Shown: positions 25,127-39,178, counted from the first letter of the stretch. The stretch is DNA of 64,000 nucleotides from Malurus cyaneus samueli (GCA_009741485.1 CM019217.1:41121336-41185335); one strand, 5' to 3'. Notes: generated by a model from the letters alone, not told the origin. Translations and numbers: made by a program.

Positions 25127-26373
25127 TGTCGTGTTTGGAACTGTGCCCCGACGTTCCTCCTTCCCCCCCCACCGGCAGGGGAGAAGGCCGAGAGCGAAAC
25201 CCAATTAACACGAAAATTTATGGCTTTGAGTAAACATAATTGAAGAAAGATACCTATGTACTCCACAAAGGTCAGACAGGCTACATAACTTAAGTTGCAA
25301 GATAGATTTATACTACACACTACTAAGAAGAAGTATTCGCACTGGGTGAAAACAAAGATAGGGATATTTACAAAGAGAAGAAAAATAAAATGGACATTTC
25401 AAGACACCTGTTACACTTTCCCAGGGACTCATCTCTTCTTCCAAGTCCCCCCATTCTCCACCCTCCCAATGTTGTCCCTACACACACAGGGGGCAGGAGA
25501 ATGAAAGGATCTCACACAGATCAAAACACTCAGCGTTGTCAAGCTATGCAGGTACGAACATTCTTACAGCTCCAGCTGTGGGATGTGTCTTTTTCTTAGA
25601 AATAGTCAGTGTAAATGCTAAGCAGAAAGGAACTTCTTTACCTCAAGGAGAAAAGAAAAGAAAAGTTTTCATAAGCGCATGTTGTTTTTTCAAGCGACAT
25701 TGAGTCCTATCCGATTATCACAACCTATCCTGGCAGAACACAAAACACAGCTTCTCTACATTCCAAACTTTGTGGGGGGAGCAAACCTCTTCTCTATTTC
25801 TTGGGCTTCGTAATCAAAAAATAGTCGATCTCCAAAGGCCAGGTGTTTTTTTCCTCACAGCAAGGTCGGCTTTAACTTCTCTATAAGGTTCTCTCTCAAT
25901 ATGATGGAAATAGTCTGTTTCAAGAAGAACTTATTCCTTCCAGCTTGTCCGAGGAACCTTACAGCAAGGGCACAGCTTCTTCTTACTGTTCTAGTGATCT
26001 TTAGATGTCTCCATTTGCTCTTCTTACATCTCCTCACCTCTCTGCTCTGGTTTTTTTTCCAGTGCAAGATACTAAAATACATGTATCATTACTAACATGG
26101 CGGCCGCATCTATCTTGTTATAGATTCTTTTCTTAATACTACAAAATACGTCATACAGAGGTTGTAACTATCCTGTGTAATTGGCCCAGCCTGATGGTCA
26201 GCCTGTCCATCAACCTCAGAACCAATGATGGGTTGGCTCTGAAACACAGAAGGGGGGCAGGGCTCCCTTTGCTGGAGAAGAAGGAGACACCCCTAGGACT
26301 TCTCACAGCAGCCATCTTGTGGTTTCTTGATCCCCATCCCCCCACCAAAAATTGGACCAAGCAAACCATGACA
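25127..26373. mobile_element. Solo LTR, right copy
   Basis: This is the same insertion as at 4962-6187, carried by the right copy of the duplication and not an independent insertion, because the flanking genomic sequence matches too. It starts TGTCGTG and ends CCATGACA over 1247 bases. The left flank is ccgtg (25122-25126). The right flank reads cgtg (26374-26377), one base short. Many one-base indels against the left copy make its exact sequence doubtful. Confidence 0.85.
26094..26104 (+). promoter_or_regulatory. YY1-like site in LTR, right copy
   Basis: aacatggcggc is retained here exactly, although surrounding bases differ by indels. It is the same site as at 5906-5916. Confidence 0.4.
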
Positions 26374-29300
26374 CGTGAAATGCTCCTTTCCCATAATCCT
26401 AAGATCAGTGGAATTCCTAAAACAAAACCCTGTGAATGTAGGGTTTTCCTTTGAGAGGTACAAAAATACAAAAATGAAGGACTGTTACATGTGTGCAAGG
26501 AGTAGCAAGAACAAGCACATGGTGCTCAATCCAAGATTCCTATACAAACCTAAAGGTAAAATAAGTGGAGTACAAGCATTTAAAAACTTCTTGGTTCTCC
26601 AGACTTGCAAAGAAATAAATGTGACTCTTTTCTTTTTTTTTTTTTTAACCAGACAACAATTGGAAAAAACAAAATTTTGGCATTCTAGCATTCTACTGGC
26701 CAAACATCTCTCATACAGTTCAAAACCTATTTTGTAAAAAACTACATTCTCCTGCCCTCCCTGCATGCCCTTCCCAAACCAAGATTGAAAAACAATGTAA
26801 CCGTCTTCCTCAGCTTTCCACCACCACAAAGCCTGTTGTGTTTTCTCTAATTCCTGGATTCAGAGAATAGCCCTCTCCAAAACTGTATTTTCACAAGCAT
26901 TCTGTATATTTTAGAGCAACTTACATGTCTCTGGATGCCGTTGCCTATATCAGGAGGCTCCTCTTACAGCAAGAACTGTACCTCACATCCCTGCAGCACC
27001 AGTCTCTCTCTAGCTTTGGGATCTCTTACACCATACATCGCTTCCCAGCCCTATACACCCACAGCTGTGCCCAGTGGTCAAAAATCCTGGAAGAGAAAAA
27101 AAAGGAAGAGAGAGAAAAATCTTTCAGCATGGCTCAAGATAACATTGTCTCCACAAAGGCTTTAGCAAAAGTATTTGCTGTGTTTTAAGCACTTTTTAAG
27201 TAGGAACCAAAAATTTAGTGTTAGCTCAGATAATGTCCAAATTATGCTCAGTACAGTAATTCTCATTCATTTAGATACATTAACATCAATAGTCTACTAA
27301 TAAGAATAAAAAAGGACTTAAAATGATCATGAAAAAAAACTTGCTATCCACCCAGTTTCTCTCATGTTGTAGTCCCATTCCCAATGTCCTCCTAAATCAC
27401 AAGATTGGTGATTCCTGGTCTTCACCAGGCAGAGCTCTCCTGTGAGGTGCTGCTGTGAGTTACCAACACTCATGATTATCCATCAGGAGCAGCACAATAA
27501 TGGTGGTGGTGGGACTATTTTCCTCCTCACTCTTGGACTTACTTGAATCTATTTTTACATATTTTCTCATCACAGTCTACTTCCTCTGCCTTATGCCCCC
27601 CTCTCCACTGGCTTTCAGATGAATTTTGAGAGCTGTAGAATAAGCTCTCACTGTCTCAGTTGGTACAAAGGACTGTTGTTTCCTGGAATACCACATCACC
27701 TGGTACACTAGACCTGTTAATCTACTCCCTACGTGTGTCAAATATCTAGGAGAAAGTTGAGTTAAAGATAAGCAAGAGTCAACTCTAGAAAATTGCTAAA
27801 AGAAGCTAAAATCAGTTCAGGGCTAAGTCCTGTCAGGTCAATACAAAGACTATCTACTTAAACTAACCATGGAAAAATTCCTATTTACTAGGCTGTAATA
27901 TATAACTGTTGGTTGTCTGGATTCTGGTTTCTACCCTTCCTTCATATTTTCCATTGGCCAGAGGACAAGAAGAGATGGGTAGAGAAAGCAATGAGCAGCA
28001 ACTCCAGCTTCCAAACAACTCCAATACACAATGTGTATACTGCTATAAAAATTCTTCTTACTAGAACTATGTAGTAAAAAAAAAAAAAAAGCATATGTCC
28101 TTTTCTGATTTTGCTCTTAAAATATTCCAGACAATTCTCTTTACTTATTTTTCTTCCTTTTGGAATTTAATAATGAAAAATCTCTAGGCTTAGTTTTAGT
28201 TTTGTACTTCAGTGTTACCTGCTACTAAGGACTGCTTTTCTGACTGTGGCTTTCGAATTATGTAAAATCACAATGACTGTTTAGAAATCCATTGTTATTT
28301 TTTTAGCATGACTGTAAAGTTACTAAATAAATAAAGTAAAATTCAGAAAATTAAGGGGTAAGATTATTACTGTATTCCACAGACTCAAAACAAACCTTCA
28401 CATTTTAATTTAGTTGTGTCTGAATAAAGTACCATACTGAATAATTGGATGTCTTAAGGAACTTGGGGAAGAGTTTGGAGGCATTACAGACTCCTACTTA
28501 TTAGAAAATTATCATTGCAAAATACAGTGATGGATGAATGGTTCTTAGGCTCATTATTTATCACTTGTAATATTCTTTTTCCAGCTCACTAGCTAGAAAC
28601 TCCCATGCAGAAAAGTAACTCATAACTGCAGGAATTGTTACCATCCCTTCATTTGAAATCAGTGTGGCTCCAGCACCATTTATGTCTTGGTTACACTAAA
28701 GCATTCTAACAACACACAGATTAGTGAAGTGAAAGATCACTATAATTCAGACTCATGACAGTTGTACATTAACATTTATGTCTAAAATGATTTTTGTAGA
28801 CTATTATTTAACACTGCCACTGAAAACGGTGACATATTTTGCACAAAAAAGAGAACAATAAAATATTTTTTAAGTCAAGGGGTAGGTTAAATGTTTCTTG
28901 AGAGAAATGTTTGTTGCAAATCTTGCAACATTGTCAGGGTTTTTTGAAAGTCATTGCAGAAAAGTGTTTCTGAGACATCTCAGAAAACTAACATGGTGCA
29001 GTTATGTTTCTTCCTATCTCCTGATATTCTTGCTCCTGCTATCAAGCAGAAACTAGAAATTGATTTCATCAACTCTGAGCCTGAAATGGATGACCTCTAG
29101 ATCCCAGGTAATGATAGTAACAGCAATTCTCATTCTTAGAAAAGCAAGAGCATTAACAAGAAAAGTAGCAAGTCTCAAGGAAGGAAATAAAATGGCAACA
29201 CTGAAATTCAGTGCTAAACACTACAGCGCATTTAAAATAAAAATAAATGTGGCTACATAAATAAGAACATCTGATGCACTAAATTCACTTTGCACGTGTG

Positions 29301-32300
29301 GGGAGCCTCCTCCTTACCTCTAAGGTCCAGTGCTTTTTTTCATAAATTATCCATTGTTTTACTTCAGCTTTTCTTCCATTGACACCAAGCTGATTCAACA
29401 ATTTTCTCTGTGCCACTGTCAGTGTTTGAATATGTCTTCAATTACTTTCACATGACCTGAATGATTTAAGAACTTGACAGAGGTGAAACAGTCTCAAAAA
29501 ATAATTGCACTTATACAATTTCAATTAAAATGGAGGCGAAAGATCCTTTGAATACCTGCCTCAGAGAAAGACTTTAGGGTGACTTTTAACCTTCGTAGAC
29601 TCCAATGTCAAACTGATCTGAGAGAAATCTATAGGGAAACAAACTGCCTTGGTTTCTAGATTTTAAGGAAATATTTGTTATGGAAAGAAATATTAAAATA
29701 ATTCTAAATCTCTGACACTTATTACTGTCCTTCCAATTCTGTTTCCGGAATAAAAAATATATTAATTGGTATATCAATATATTTTCTATAACCATCACTT
29801 TAAACCCTGGAACATAAATCACAGACATTTTTTGTACTAAGGAACTAGTAAAGAATAGTCGGAGGATCCAAATAAATCTAGGCCTCTTTCCTAGCATGAC
29901 TGAAACAACCTTTTTCTCCTTTTAATTTACCTCCATCAGCTCAAAAAGAAAGATACTACAGTGAACTATTCTAGGAAAAATGTCGCTATAAATATTTGTC
30001 CTTTATTAGTTCTAGTAGTGTACAATGTAAAGATATTCCTTACCATGCTCTACTAGACTCATAAGGAATCTCTATTGTTTTACTTTTTCACCTGCAGTAT
30101 GATATATTTAACCGTTGTTTAGCTGTACTTAAGTAAAAGTGGCATCAGAAACATGGTTAAAAAAAAAAAAAAAAAAGCCATTATCAAAGATAAAGCCTAT
30201 GAAACGACCCTTTGAGTTTTGTCTCTAAAAAAGTCTGTCAACAACTATGTGCAAGAGAATATCCCCATTTTTTTGTACACCACTATTTCGCACCCATGGA
30301 AATGAACAAAATACTCCATAGGAACTTCCATACCACATAGAGATCACATGTTGAGTTAAATACAAAGTTGTGGTTTTTTTCTGTAGTATGAGTGCCTTTG
30401 GTATTCCACAGACAAATAATGTTCATGACAGAAAAAATCAGGCATTATCCAATAAGGACAAACTCTGAATCAGGTGTCTTCCACAAGGGGATACAGATTT
30501 ATGTGGGTTTGGATTCTGATCCAGAGATTCTACTGGAACAAAGAAGTCAGACGTTTATGCACACACACATAGAAGCAATTCATGTTGTTTTACTACAGTT
30601 TATTGTATTAGAACTCCCTATCTTTACATGTGCTGCATTAAGTTTATCAGCAGAGGTGCATGTTCTGCTGGAGAATTAACCAAAACATATGCTGAGAACA
30701 GCACTGACGTTATATACAATTCTGTGCAGGGATATCTGCAAAAGAAGGGTCAGGATCAATTCCATTAACCAGAAAGCATCACTGAGACAGATTTTAACCT
30801 CTTGGATGTAATTATCATGATTGTCATTAACACCACTCCATCCTTTTAATGGATTGAATGCCATTAGGTACTGAAGCTTTTACTAAGACTGTAAAGTTAT
30901 CCGGGGCACCTAAGGGTGGATATTTTGTGTCAGACTCAACTGATACTCCACATTGAGCCAAATCCAGTTTTAAATATTTTTAAAGGAAGGAGTGACATCT
31001 TTTTATCATTTAGTCTTATTTTTATTTGCAGGTACTGATACAAACTCATAATGGAGACCGAGACAATTCAAATCTCCTTTTCACCCAGAATTTTCCTGGA
31101 GGAAGAAATGAAGAAAGTTACAACTACCATGGATTACAGAACCTTTCTGGGACCTTGTCTCCTTACATATGCCCCACCTGCTGTGGAAGTGTGGGTTGAA
31201 GTTTTGTTTACGAACATCTAAGCAAGCTGCAGCTACTGATTCATCTCTGCACGGTGGCTTCTGGGAAAGCTGTTTCCACACAAGGAACAAACACAGAATA
31301 AGCTACAAAAAGACAGACATACATCTAGCTCTATATGCTCTTTAAGATGCATAATGAAAGTCACAATCTTCTAATTACTAAGATCCTTAATGAATTCAGG
31401 CATTTCAGTTTTGTTTTAAGCAGAGAAATGTTTTGAGCAGAGAGCTATACCAGATGAAAATCTGACTAAATTTCTACTGAATTGTGCCAGGATCAAGAAA
31501 AGATACATTCAGCTGAGAATGTTGCTTGCAAGGCCTTTTAACCTCTCCTATAGAAATCAGACCGTTAAATAGAGCTCAAGGTTTCTCTCCACATTCACCT
31601 GCCCATCAAGCTCTTGAAGACCTTTCTTGTCTCTCAGATTTTGCATTTGCTACCTTCTGAGCTGTTAGGCACAGAGCAATATTGTTTGTGCCAATGAAAA
31701 AGTATAGTCCTTGTCTTTTGGAATATATAAAAAAATACAGTATCTAACAGTGTAAAAGAAGGCATTTACTGATGATAATTAAAAAAATAATAGGTTATTT
31801 AAATATACATGCTTTATTTAAGCATTTCTTTAGAACAGTTGAAGGATTTGAAATCTTTACTTATACAGGCTCCTATAATCCTGCATTGAACAACTTTACA
31901 CTAACCTGAGAATGCAGAGATTCTGTGACAAAGACAAGATATTAAAAATTAAATTCTTCAAAACTAAACATTGCTGCAGACATCTCCCTTAATCTGTCAC
32001 TTCTTCATGGATGTGGAACACATGTAACCAGCCTCACTGTAGTATCTGAAGGTACCAATGTCAAAAGCTCTACAATTATTCAGTCAGGGTGCATAGATCT
32101 AATTGAGAAGCACAGCCAGGTCTATGCATGTCTGCAACATTTCCTCTAGAAATTCATTCTAAGAACATTTCTTCTTAGGCTGTTAGTAAAGTGGGTGGGA
32201 GGAAGAATCAGAAGAAACTGTATGCAGAAAAAAATGATTATGAATATAAATTATGGTGGAGAATATTTATGAAGTTTCTGGCCTGAGATTTTTATTCTCT

Positions 32301-35087
32301 TTAAAACTCAAAATCAGGAGTTACAAATTGTGGGTTAAATATAAATTCAGAGTAGCTATTGTCTTCCATTGAATAATATTATGTTACCAAGATCAGTATT
32401 TTCCCCTAACCATTTTTTGTCCTTATCCAATCACAAAATCATTTTATAAACTAGTAAACCGGTGTTTGATTATACAACTAGCAGCAACTAAATTTTTTAC
32501 ACAGTGGAAATTGTTTTTTACCATCTGGTTTTAATTACTGGGAAAACACCTAAAGCAATTTTGGTGGACCATCAGTAGTAGCTGTTTTGCACAGTTGTGT
32601 AGAGGCTCCAATAAAGTTCAGATTAACTGCGTATTAGTCCTCATAAAATTATTAAATATTGAGTGAATGTGTGCCACTTTGTCCAACTTATCCAGACCAG
32701 AATTCTGCTCTGGAAATTTTAAAGGAACTTTCACATAGCCTTCAGTAAAATCATAGAATGACTGAAATTAACAACATTATAGTTATTACAATATTTTCAA
32801 GACTGACTCCATAAAGAAATCAGTTACATACTTGAATTTCTCAGTTTTAAAGATATAAGGAAGCAAAATAAGTCAAATTTGCCTTTTACTATATTTTGAG
32901 ATAAATTACACATTTAGTCCTCATTAGTTCACTAAACTTTTGAAGTATGCACTTAATATTTCATATTACACTGTGAATATGAGACGAAGTGTCTAAAGAG
33001 GATGTTATCTATTTGAAGAAAAATTGTCTCCTTTGAATTTAGCAATTAGGAATTAAATTTGGAACTTCTGAGGAACATCAGTAAAACCACCTAATGCAAC
33101 TTAAATCTCAAAACCAGATGTTAAATGTTTTGCTACTGAATGTGTTAACCTAAGAAAGAGCCATCTGTTTGTCACTATAATTTACATTAATTCAATACAC
33201 TTGAAAAGAAATTTAAATACAATTGCTTCCATAACACAGTTGCTGAGAGAGGGCACCATTAGAGGTCCAAATTTGATGGATTCCTCATCGTTCTCTACCT
33301 TTGCTAGACTCCACTGGCAGTAGAGAATAGCTTGCTACCAGAATGATGACATTGTTTGTACTCTAATACGAGTCTTGCCTGGTGTTTCAGAGCCATTTGC
33401 TGCATTCCTCCAGTGGTCATAGTTTCATAGTTTTTATCCATTTTCATGGGACTGCTCTGAAAGACAGGAGAGAGCTCAAATTGTCAAGGAAATTTCACAG
33501 CTAAGTGAAGCTGCACAGAAATTTACATCACAAAAGAAAGGCTTTTGCTATACGGAAAAATCAGTAATCCAAAGCTAATGTCAGCCCTTATTCAAATAAA
33601 GGGTGAAATGCCAAATGTTGTTTAAACTTTCCAAGTTTGTGACAGCTACTTTATTAACAATATGAAATCTGAATCCATTACTGCACTTTTTTCTCAAATA
33701 GTAAAATGATGAAAATACAATATACCATGTGTGATGGGCTTTCATTTTATTTTTTGTTGTTCACTTTTAATAAAGTTCAAATTACAAGGAAAAAAATGTG
33801 GACAGCAACAGTATCTTTTGCTTTATTATTAAGGAACAGAACTTTTTCAAGAATTTAGGAAAGTATGCATTTTCCTCCCAATCAAAGGTATTGACAATCA
33901 TATTGACAATCACAATATTTATTCTTTTCCTAACACTAGCTGAAGTCCTGAAGAATGGGAATTTTTGTTATACCTTTTAAGTTTCTAAAAAGTAATTCTG
34001 GATTACATTGCTGTAAGAAACAAACTGTCCAGTGTTTGCTTAAAAAAGCCCCAAATCTTCTGACACTCTTTGCAGTGCAATATCACATTCGTAGCAACTA
34101 CTTCTGACATTATCACCACAGAGTAGTGAGTTGATCTGGCACAGTTTTCACATCCTATTTTGTATTTTTGCATAGTTAAACTCAACTCTTAGTAATGTTT
34201 TGTCCCTCTTTGAAAAAGGACCTCTAGTAAATATTGAAGAAAAACACAGTAAACAAAACAATTCTTCAAATTACACATCTAACAGCATTCAGTTATGGCA
34301 CAAATATGCACTTAAAATTATCATTAATAACTAATGGTTTTGTTAGCTGTGTTGATTTTAATATTGGAGAAAAATAGCAATAAAAATGTAAAGGATGATA
34401 TATATATAATGTAATATTTCTGAATTCTTTAATTTCAAAGAGTGAATAATGCAGCAAGGTCGAAGATTTGTGTTTAACACAAATAGAATTATATTCTCAG
34501 GTACATTTTCATCCTCATTTAAAGACTATCAGAACAGTATTCACAGAACCACTTTGATAATACAAAGCTAAGGTTTAGGATTTCACTTTCAGTGCCTTCT
34601 TGTACTCTGAACTGTCACTTGTTTTATTTCTCTTTTATAATGTTGATCTCAAGCCTGAGGGTTTTTTTCTCTGTTTAGTAGCCACTGTAATTTCATTGAA
34701 TTCAAGTGCTTTTGCTAGAAGTACACAGGCATAATAGACAACAATTTAGCCCATGGCATTTTAAGATGAAGTTAATACCCATGGCACAGTGGTAGAGTGT
34801 CATTTCAGATGTGCCTCCATGTTAATCGCAATATCACTGATTTCAGATTATTATACATCTGAGACAAAAATCTACTGCCCAACAAATGCCTATGACAATC
34901 TTCTGATTTCCTGCCCTTTTCACACATAGGTCTCTTTGTATGTTCGCATATTGAGACCTGACCTTTCCTTCACTATATCTTTATAATATATTTAATATTT
35001 TCTTAAAGAATTCTGTTTTCTATGTTTGGGGTTGGGCCTTTCTTTGTGTTCTCAACTTTTGATGTTATATTCCCCATATAATTTTAT

Positions 35088-35145
35088 TTCCATTATGTCA
35101 ATAAGATATTCCATCATTCCATATTCCATTATGTCAACAAGATAT
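35088..35145 (+). repeat. 36-bp-period imperfect repeat, right copy
   Basis: Counterpart of 14925-14982, with the same single difference between the two units. Confidence 0.8.
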
Positions 35146-36601
35146 AATGTAAAAAAAGAGAAAAAAGTCATATTCTGTATAGCTTTCCTTTTTTCTTGAT
35201 TTTTTTCCAAAAAATCATGGCTCAAACTCCTCCACCTAATTACATCAGACAAGTCAGGAAATAATTTAGACTATATAGGTTATGGTACAAGGAAGAAAGG
35301 GAGGTTTTTATATCATGGTATCAACACAATCAGTGCATTGATTTCTAGTAATTAACTAATAGCAAATGAAGATTTAAACTGAGATGCTAAACTACTGCAG
35401 GGAAAGCATGTTGCCTGTATTTTAACCTATCCTTGGTGATATAATTTAAACTCAGATATAAGTAGCTCAGTACTCATCCTTCTTAATCAAAATTACTTAT
35501 TTTCCTAGGAACAAGTAAATCTATGAGCACCTCAGAGCTGGCACCCTCCACAACACACCACAAAGGGAAGTGATGCTGCAGGCCAACTTACACACTAAAA
35601 GATGTGCCTCAGGAGAGCAGCAGGGATGCAGAGAAGTCTTTGAACTCAGCTGTTGTAAAAGTGTCTAGAACTAAAAACTGAAAAAGGTCAAGCTGTTGAA
35701 AAAGAAAGGGGGAATATCTAATAAAGAGACTGACAGCTTATGAACAGCTTATCAAATATGAAAAAAGGTAAGTCAAAAAGATCAATGACCCAAAAGAGCA
35801 AAAGCACATCAAAATAGAGAGGATGTATTGAACATTACTAGCTCAAAATATTGAGAAGGTCTTCCTTCTGATCCTTCACAGAGTCCCCCCCATATAAATC
35901 ACACAACAGTACACAGAACTAACTGCGGTTATATGTTTTAAGTTTCTCCAAATATGTAACAAGCCTTGTGAATATGAAAATATGCATCAGAACAGAAGCT
36001 GTATGTGGAGAACAGCCCATGCACTGCCTGCCTCAGTTCTCTGGAGTGATCTTGAATCAGTTCCTTCTTTGATGATAAAAAGCATAAAGCTGTGCTACTT
36101 GTCATGAATACATGCCTTTCAGTTCCTTCCTCAAATTCTGCGCCATTTTGCTGTAAAAGCCAGGAAGGAGACAACATTGCTAATGAAAAATCAGTACCAT
36201 AGCAAGTAAACTATCCTCCCTCGAACCATATGCAGAAAAGGTTCATTGGGAGACTTTTTCTCTTGTTTTTACTTACTTCAGAATCAGTCTCTATTACATC
36301 AAGTGATTCACACAATGTCCCTGCTGAACAGTGGAGTCAGAAACATAAAAGAATCTTGTCTTCCTTATTCCACCATGATTCCACATCAATTACAAAAATC
36401 CAAAATTATGAAAAGACTATAGTTCTACTAGTTAACATTCATGCTTGAATATAATTTAAGCAAAATTGATGAGGTTTGAATATATTAAGGACAAACCTAG
36501 TTATGTTGGAATTCTGTCCCAGGAGTCTTCATAGGCTATAATCAAGCCATTAAAGAAAACCTCTTGATTTCAGAAATGAACTATTCTATTCTATTTGAAA
36601 T

Positions 36602-36646
36602 CCCCCCCCCCCCCCAACAAAAAACAAAAAACAAAAACAAAAAAAA
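36602..36646. repeat. Poly-C plus A-rich compound microsatellite, right copy
   Basis: This again has fourteen C and then the A-rich run. The C-tract length equals that of the left copy, although such tracts mutate quickly. This fits very recent common origin or two alleles. Confidence 0.9.
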
Positions 36647-37386
36647 CCTAACCTGGGAGAATTGAAAAAAAAGCAGGTTTTAGGTGTTATTTTACTTTCA
36701 TTACTAAGCACGGGGTTAAGTATTAGCTTTTTCATCTAATCTAAGAGCTGAGTTTTGATTAAGAACACATGTAAACACTAAAAAAAAAAAATCATATTTT
36801 CTTCAGTGACAATTACTCCTTTAAAAGCAGTTATTACAGTTTCAGTATTGAACAGAAAATTCATAAGCTTCTTCAAAAAGAAGGAAATTTGCTGATGCAG
36901 AGAACTTGTGATTACACTTTTTAACCATCACAGTCATTGTTTTGCTATGTAAGACACTGTGAGAGCAAATATCTGAGTGGCAAAGCTAGAGAAGATTGCT
37001 CTTGGATATAAAAGATGAGTAGAATTTTCACTCATGAAAACCTGCTGGGAATGGCATCTGTGCTACCACATGAATCCTGTGCTCATGGTTGCCTTATGCT
37101 CTTTTCTCAGTGTTGATTACCAAAGAAATTGCTTTAGGTCAGAGCAAAATAAATATAAATTGTCTACAGCAAGCAAGATGACCAAAGTATAAAAATAAAT
37201 AATTCTTTTTTCTTTTCATCATCATTTCTTTTTTCATATATGCCCTTGGAGCACATTGGCCATGACACGAGACTGCTGGGTCTCCTGTTAAGTCTTGGCT
37301 GCAAGGAGTTTCAACACAAAATTTTTACAGATGAGGCAATTTATTAAGAATTTAAATTTAAATTTTAAATTGATCCAAAGATCAAA

Positions 37387-38374
37387 TGATGATGTGGTAA
37401 ATGGAGTTTAATAAAGACAGTGACCAATCACCAGTGTTGTTCCCCAGGGCTCAGTATTGGAGACAGTCCTGTTAAACAACTTTATCCATCATCTGGTCAA
37501 GGGGATTGAGTGCACTCTCAGTCAGTTTGCAGGCAACACCCGACTGGGAGTGTTGGTCTGCTGGAGAGTAGGAAGGCTTTACAGAGGGATCTGGACAGGC
37601 TGGATTGGTGAGCTGAGGCAACTGAAGGAGGTACAAAAGGTGAAGTGACAGGCTCTGTACTTAGGTCACAACAACCCCATGCAGCCCAAAGGCTGGGGGA
37701 GAGTGGAAAGTTTCCGGTGGAAAAGGGCCTGAGGGTGCTGGTCTGCAGCAGCTGAACACGAGCCAGGGTGTGCCCGGGTGGCCAAGAGAGCAAATGGTAT
37801 CCTGGCCTGGATCAGCAATGGTGTGGCCAGCAGAACCAGGGCAGTGATTTTTCCCACCTGCTTGGCACTGCTGAGGGCACACCTCAAATCCTGGTTCCAG
37901 TTCCGGGCCTCTCACTCCAGGAAACACAGCGAGGGGCTGGAGCATGTCCAGGGAAGAGCAACGGAGCTGGGGACGGGTCTGGAGCACAAATCTGATGAGG
38001 AGCAGCTGAGAGAGTCAGGGTGATTAGCCTGGAGAAAAGGAGGTTCAGGAAAGACACTGTCAGTCTCCACAACAGCCTGAAAGGAGGTTAGGGTGAGGTG
38101 GGTGCTAGTCTGTTTTCTGAGTAACAAGCAATAAGACAAGAGGAAATGGCCACAAGTTTAACCAGGGAGGTTTAGATTAGATATTAAGAAAAAACTCTTC
38201 ACTGAAACTGTTACCAAGCATTGAAACAGGCTGCTGGTAGAGTCACCATCCCTGGATGTGGAGATGTGGCTCTTGGGGACATGGTTTCATGGTGGATTTG
38301 GCTCTGTAAAGGCTGTGGTTGGGCTTAATGATCTTAGAGGTTTCTTCCAACCTAAATAGTTCTATGATTCTATA
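37387..38374 (+). mobile_element. 5'-truncated CR1 LINE, right copy
   Basis: This is the same insertion as at 17224-18187. Its last 110 bases are closer to the general CR1 3' end ('gatcttagaggtttcttcc', then 'aacctaaatagttctatgat') and carry sequence missing from the left copy. This suggests a deletion or filling error on the left. The 5' edge is approximate. Confidence 0.88.
37433..37755 (+). pseudogene. CR1 ORF2 reverse-transcriptase C-terminal remnant, right copy
   Basis: This is the counterpart of 17269-17592, with the same altered catalytic block (FAGNT) and the same internal stop (37646-37648). A further one-base loss after 'agtttcc', near 37713, shifts the frame before the last conserved LGVLV-like block. 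It is non-functional. Confidence 0.78.
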
Positions 38375-39178
38375 AATGTACAGGCAAGTTTAAATATTTG
38401 GTTCATTTATTTCATCAAAATATGCAGAGCTGAACAAGGTGAAAGAATGCTCATAGCATTATCCAAATTAATAATATTTTAATTTTTTTAAAATAATCAA
38501 GAAGTTGGACACTATTGCGGTTGCATTTTCAAAAGAATAATTTCAACTATGCATGGCTTTTCATAACACAAATGTGCATAACTTTTGCTTTGTCTGAAAA
38601 CATTATGGTCACCAGCTGAAGTGAAATACTGTGCTTTGGGCTGCACTAAGGATAAAACATAAACTTCACCCACCTTGTTAGAAAAAAATCAAAACTAATC
38701 AGTTCTAAGCAGTAAGTGTAATTTTTTTTTTTTTTAATGTTTTGGAAATGCAGCCACTCCCTTCAAACATTCAGATTTTTAAGCAGTTTTGGGATTTTTT
38801 ATTTTTAACATCAGGGTTCTGGCATCTTTCAGCTCACCAGTTCTCTTTCAACACTGTAGCTCTGCTACAGTTTGCATATGTACTGCTCTGTCAGAGTAAC
38901 CCTGGCTGTGTCTGTAATGCCACATCTCTCATCTGCAGTGAGCTCCTTCAGTGCATCCTGGTGTGCCTGAGCACGAATATTGGGCAGCATTTAGTCCTTT
39001 AAATTATGCTATAGAGGACTGCTCCTGGGACTTTCATCACTCCCCTGCCCTAGGAACCATTTCTATTTTTCAAGACATACTTCACCAGACAGCCCAGCAT
39101 GGCTACACACACCAGTGTCTCATCACTCTCCATGCCCTACTGCCAGAATAGCACAAAATGAGTGCAGCAACATTTTGA
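38375..39178. other. Right copy, after CR1: no gene seen
   Basis: Counterpart of 18188-18987, ending where similarity between the copies stops. There is no gene or known repeat. Confidence 0.6.

Larger units (their letters stand above)
23285..26400. other. Large indel-noisy patch spanning the LTR, right copy
   Basis: This is the counterpart of 3120-6230. One-base losses have damaged features that are intact in the left copy: the 3' target-site duplication is cgtg and not ccgtg, and the minus-strand AATAAA and the C-runs near the LTR edge are broken. Errors specific to this copy are the simplest explanation. Confidence 0.8.
26378..37386. other. Right copy, LTR to CR1: no gene seen
   Basis: Counterpart of 6193-17223, largely collinear. 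A CT-dinucleotide expansion near 27004-27010 (two extra units) and an 11-bp loss near 31261 distinguish this copy. The 120-codon frame starting near 26375 exists only because of frameshifts against the left copy. Confidence 0.6.
20166..39178 (+). repeat. Right copy of ~19-kb direct duplication
   Basis: This is the second occurrence of the segment at 1-18987, with the same LTR, CR1 and simple-repeat landmarks in the same order. It joins unique sequence at 39179 with no gap, so this copy looks like the one properly tied to the downstream region. The CR1 3' end here is closer to the usual CR1 tail than in the left copy. In contrast, the LTR region has extra one-base losses: its flanking duplication and several motifs are damaged relative to the left copy. 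Confidence 0.97.

Noticed and set aside
26375..26829. Overlapping 120- and 114-residue frames in the right copy
   Set aside because: In the left copy the same region is broken into shorter frames by one-base differences at the noisy LTR boundary. The lengths are artefacts.
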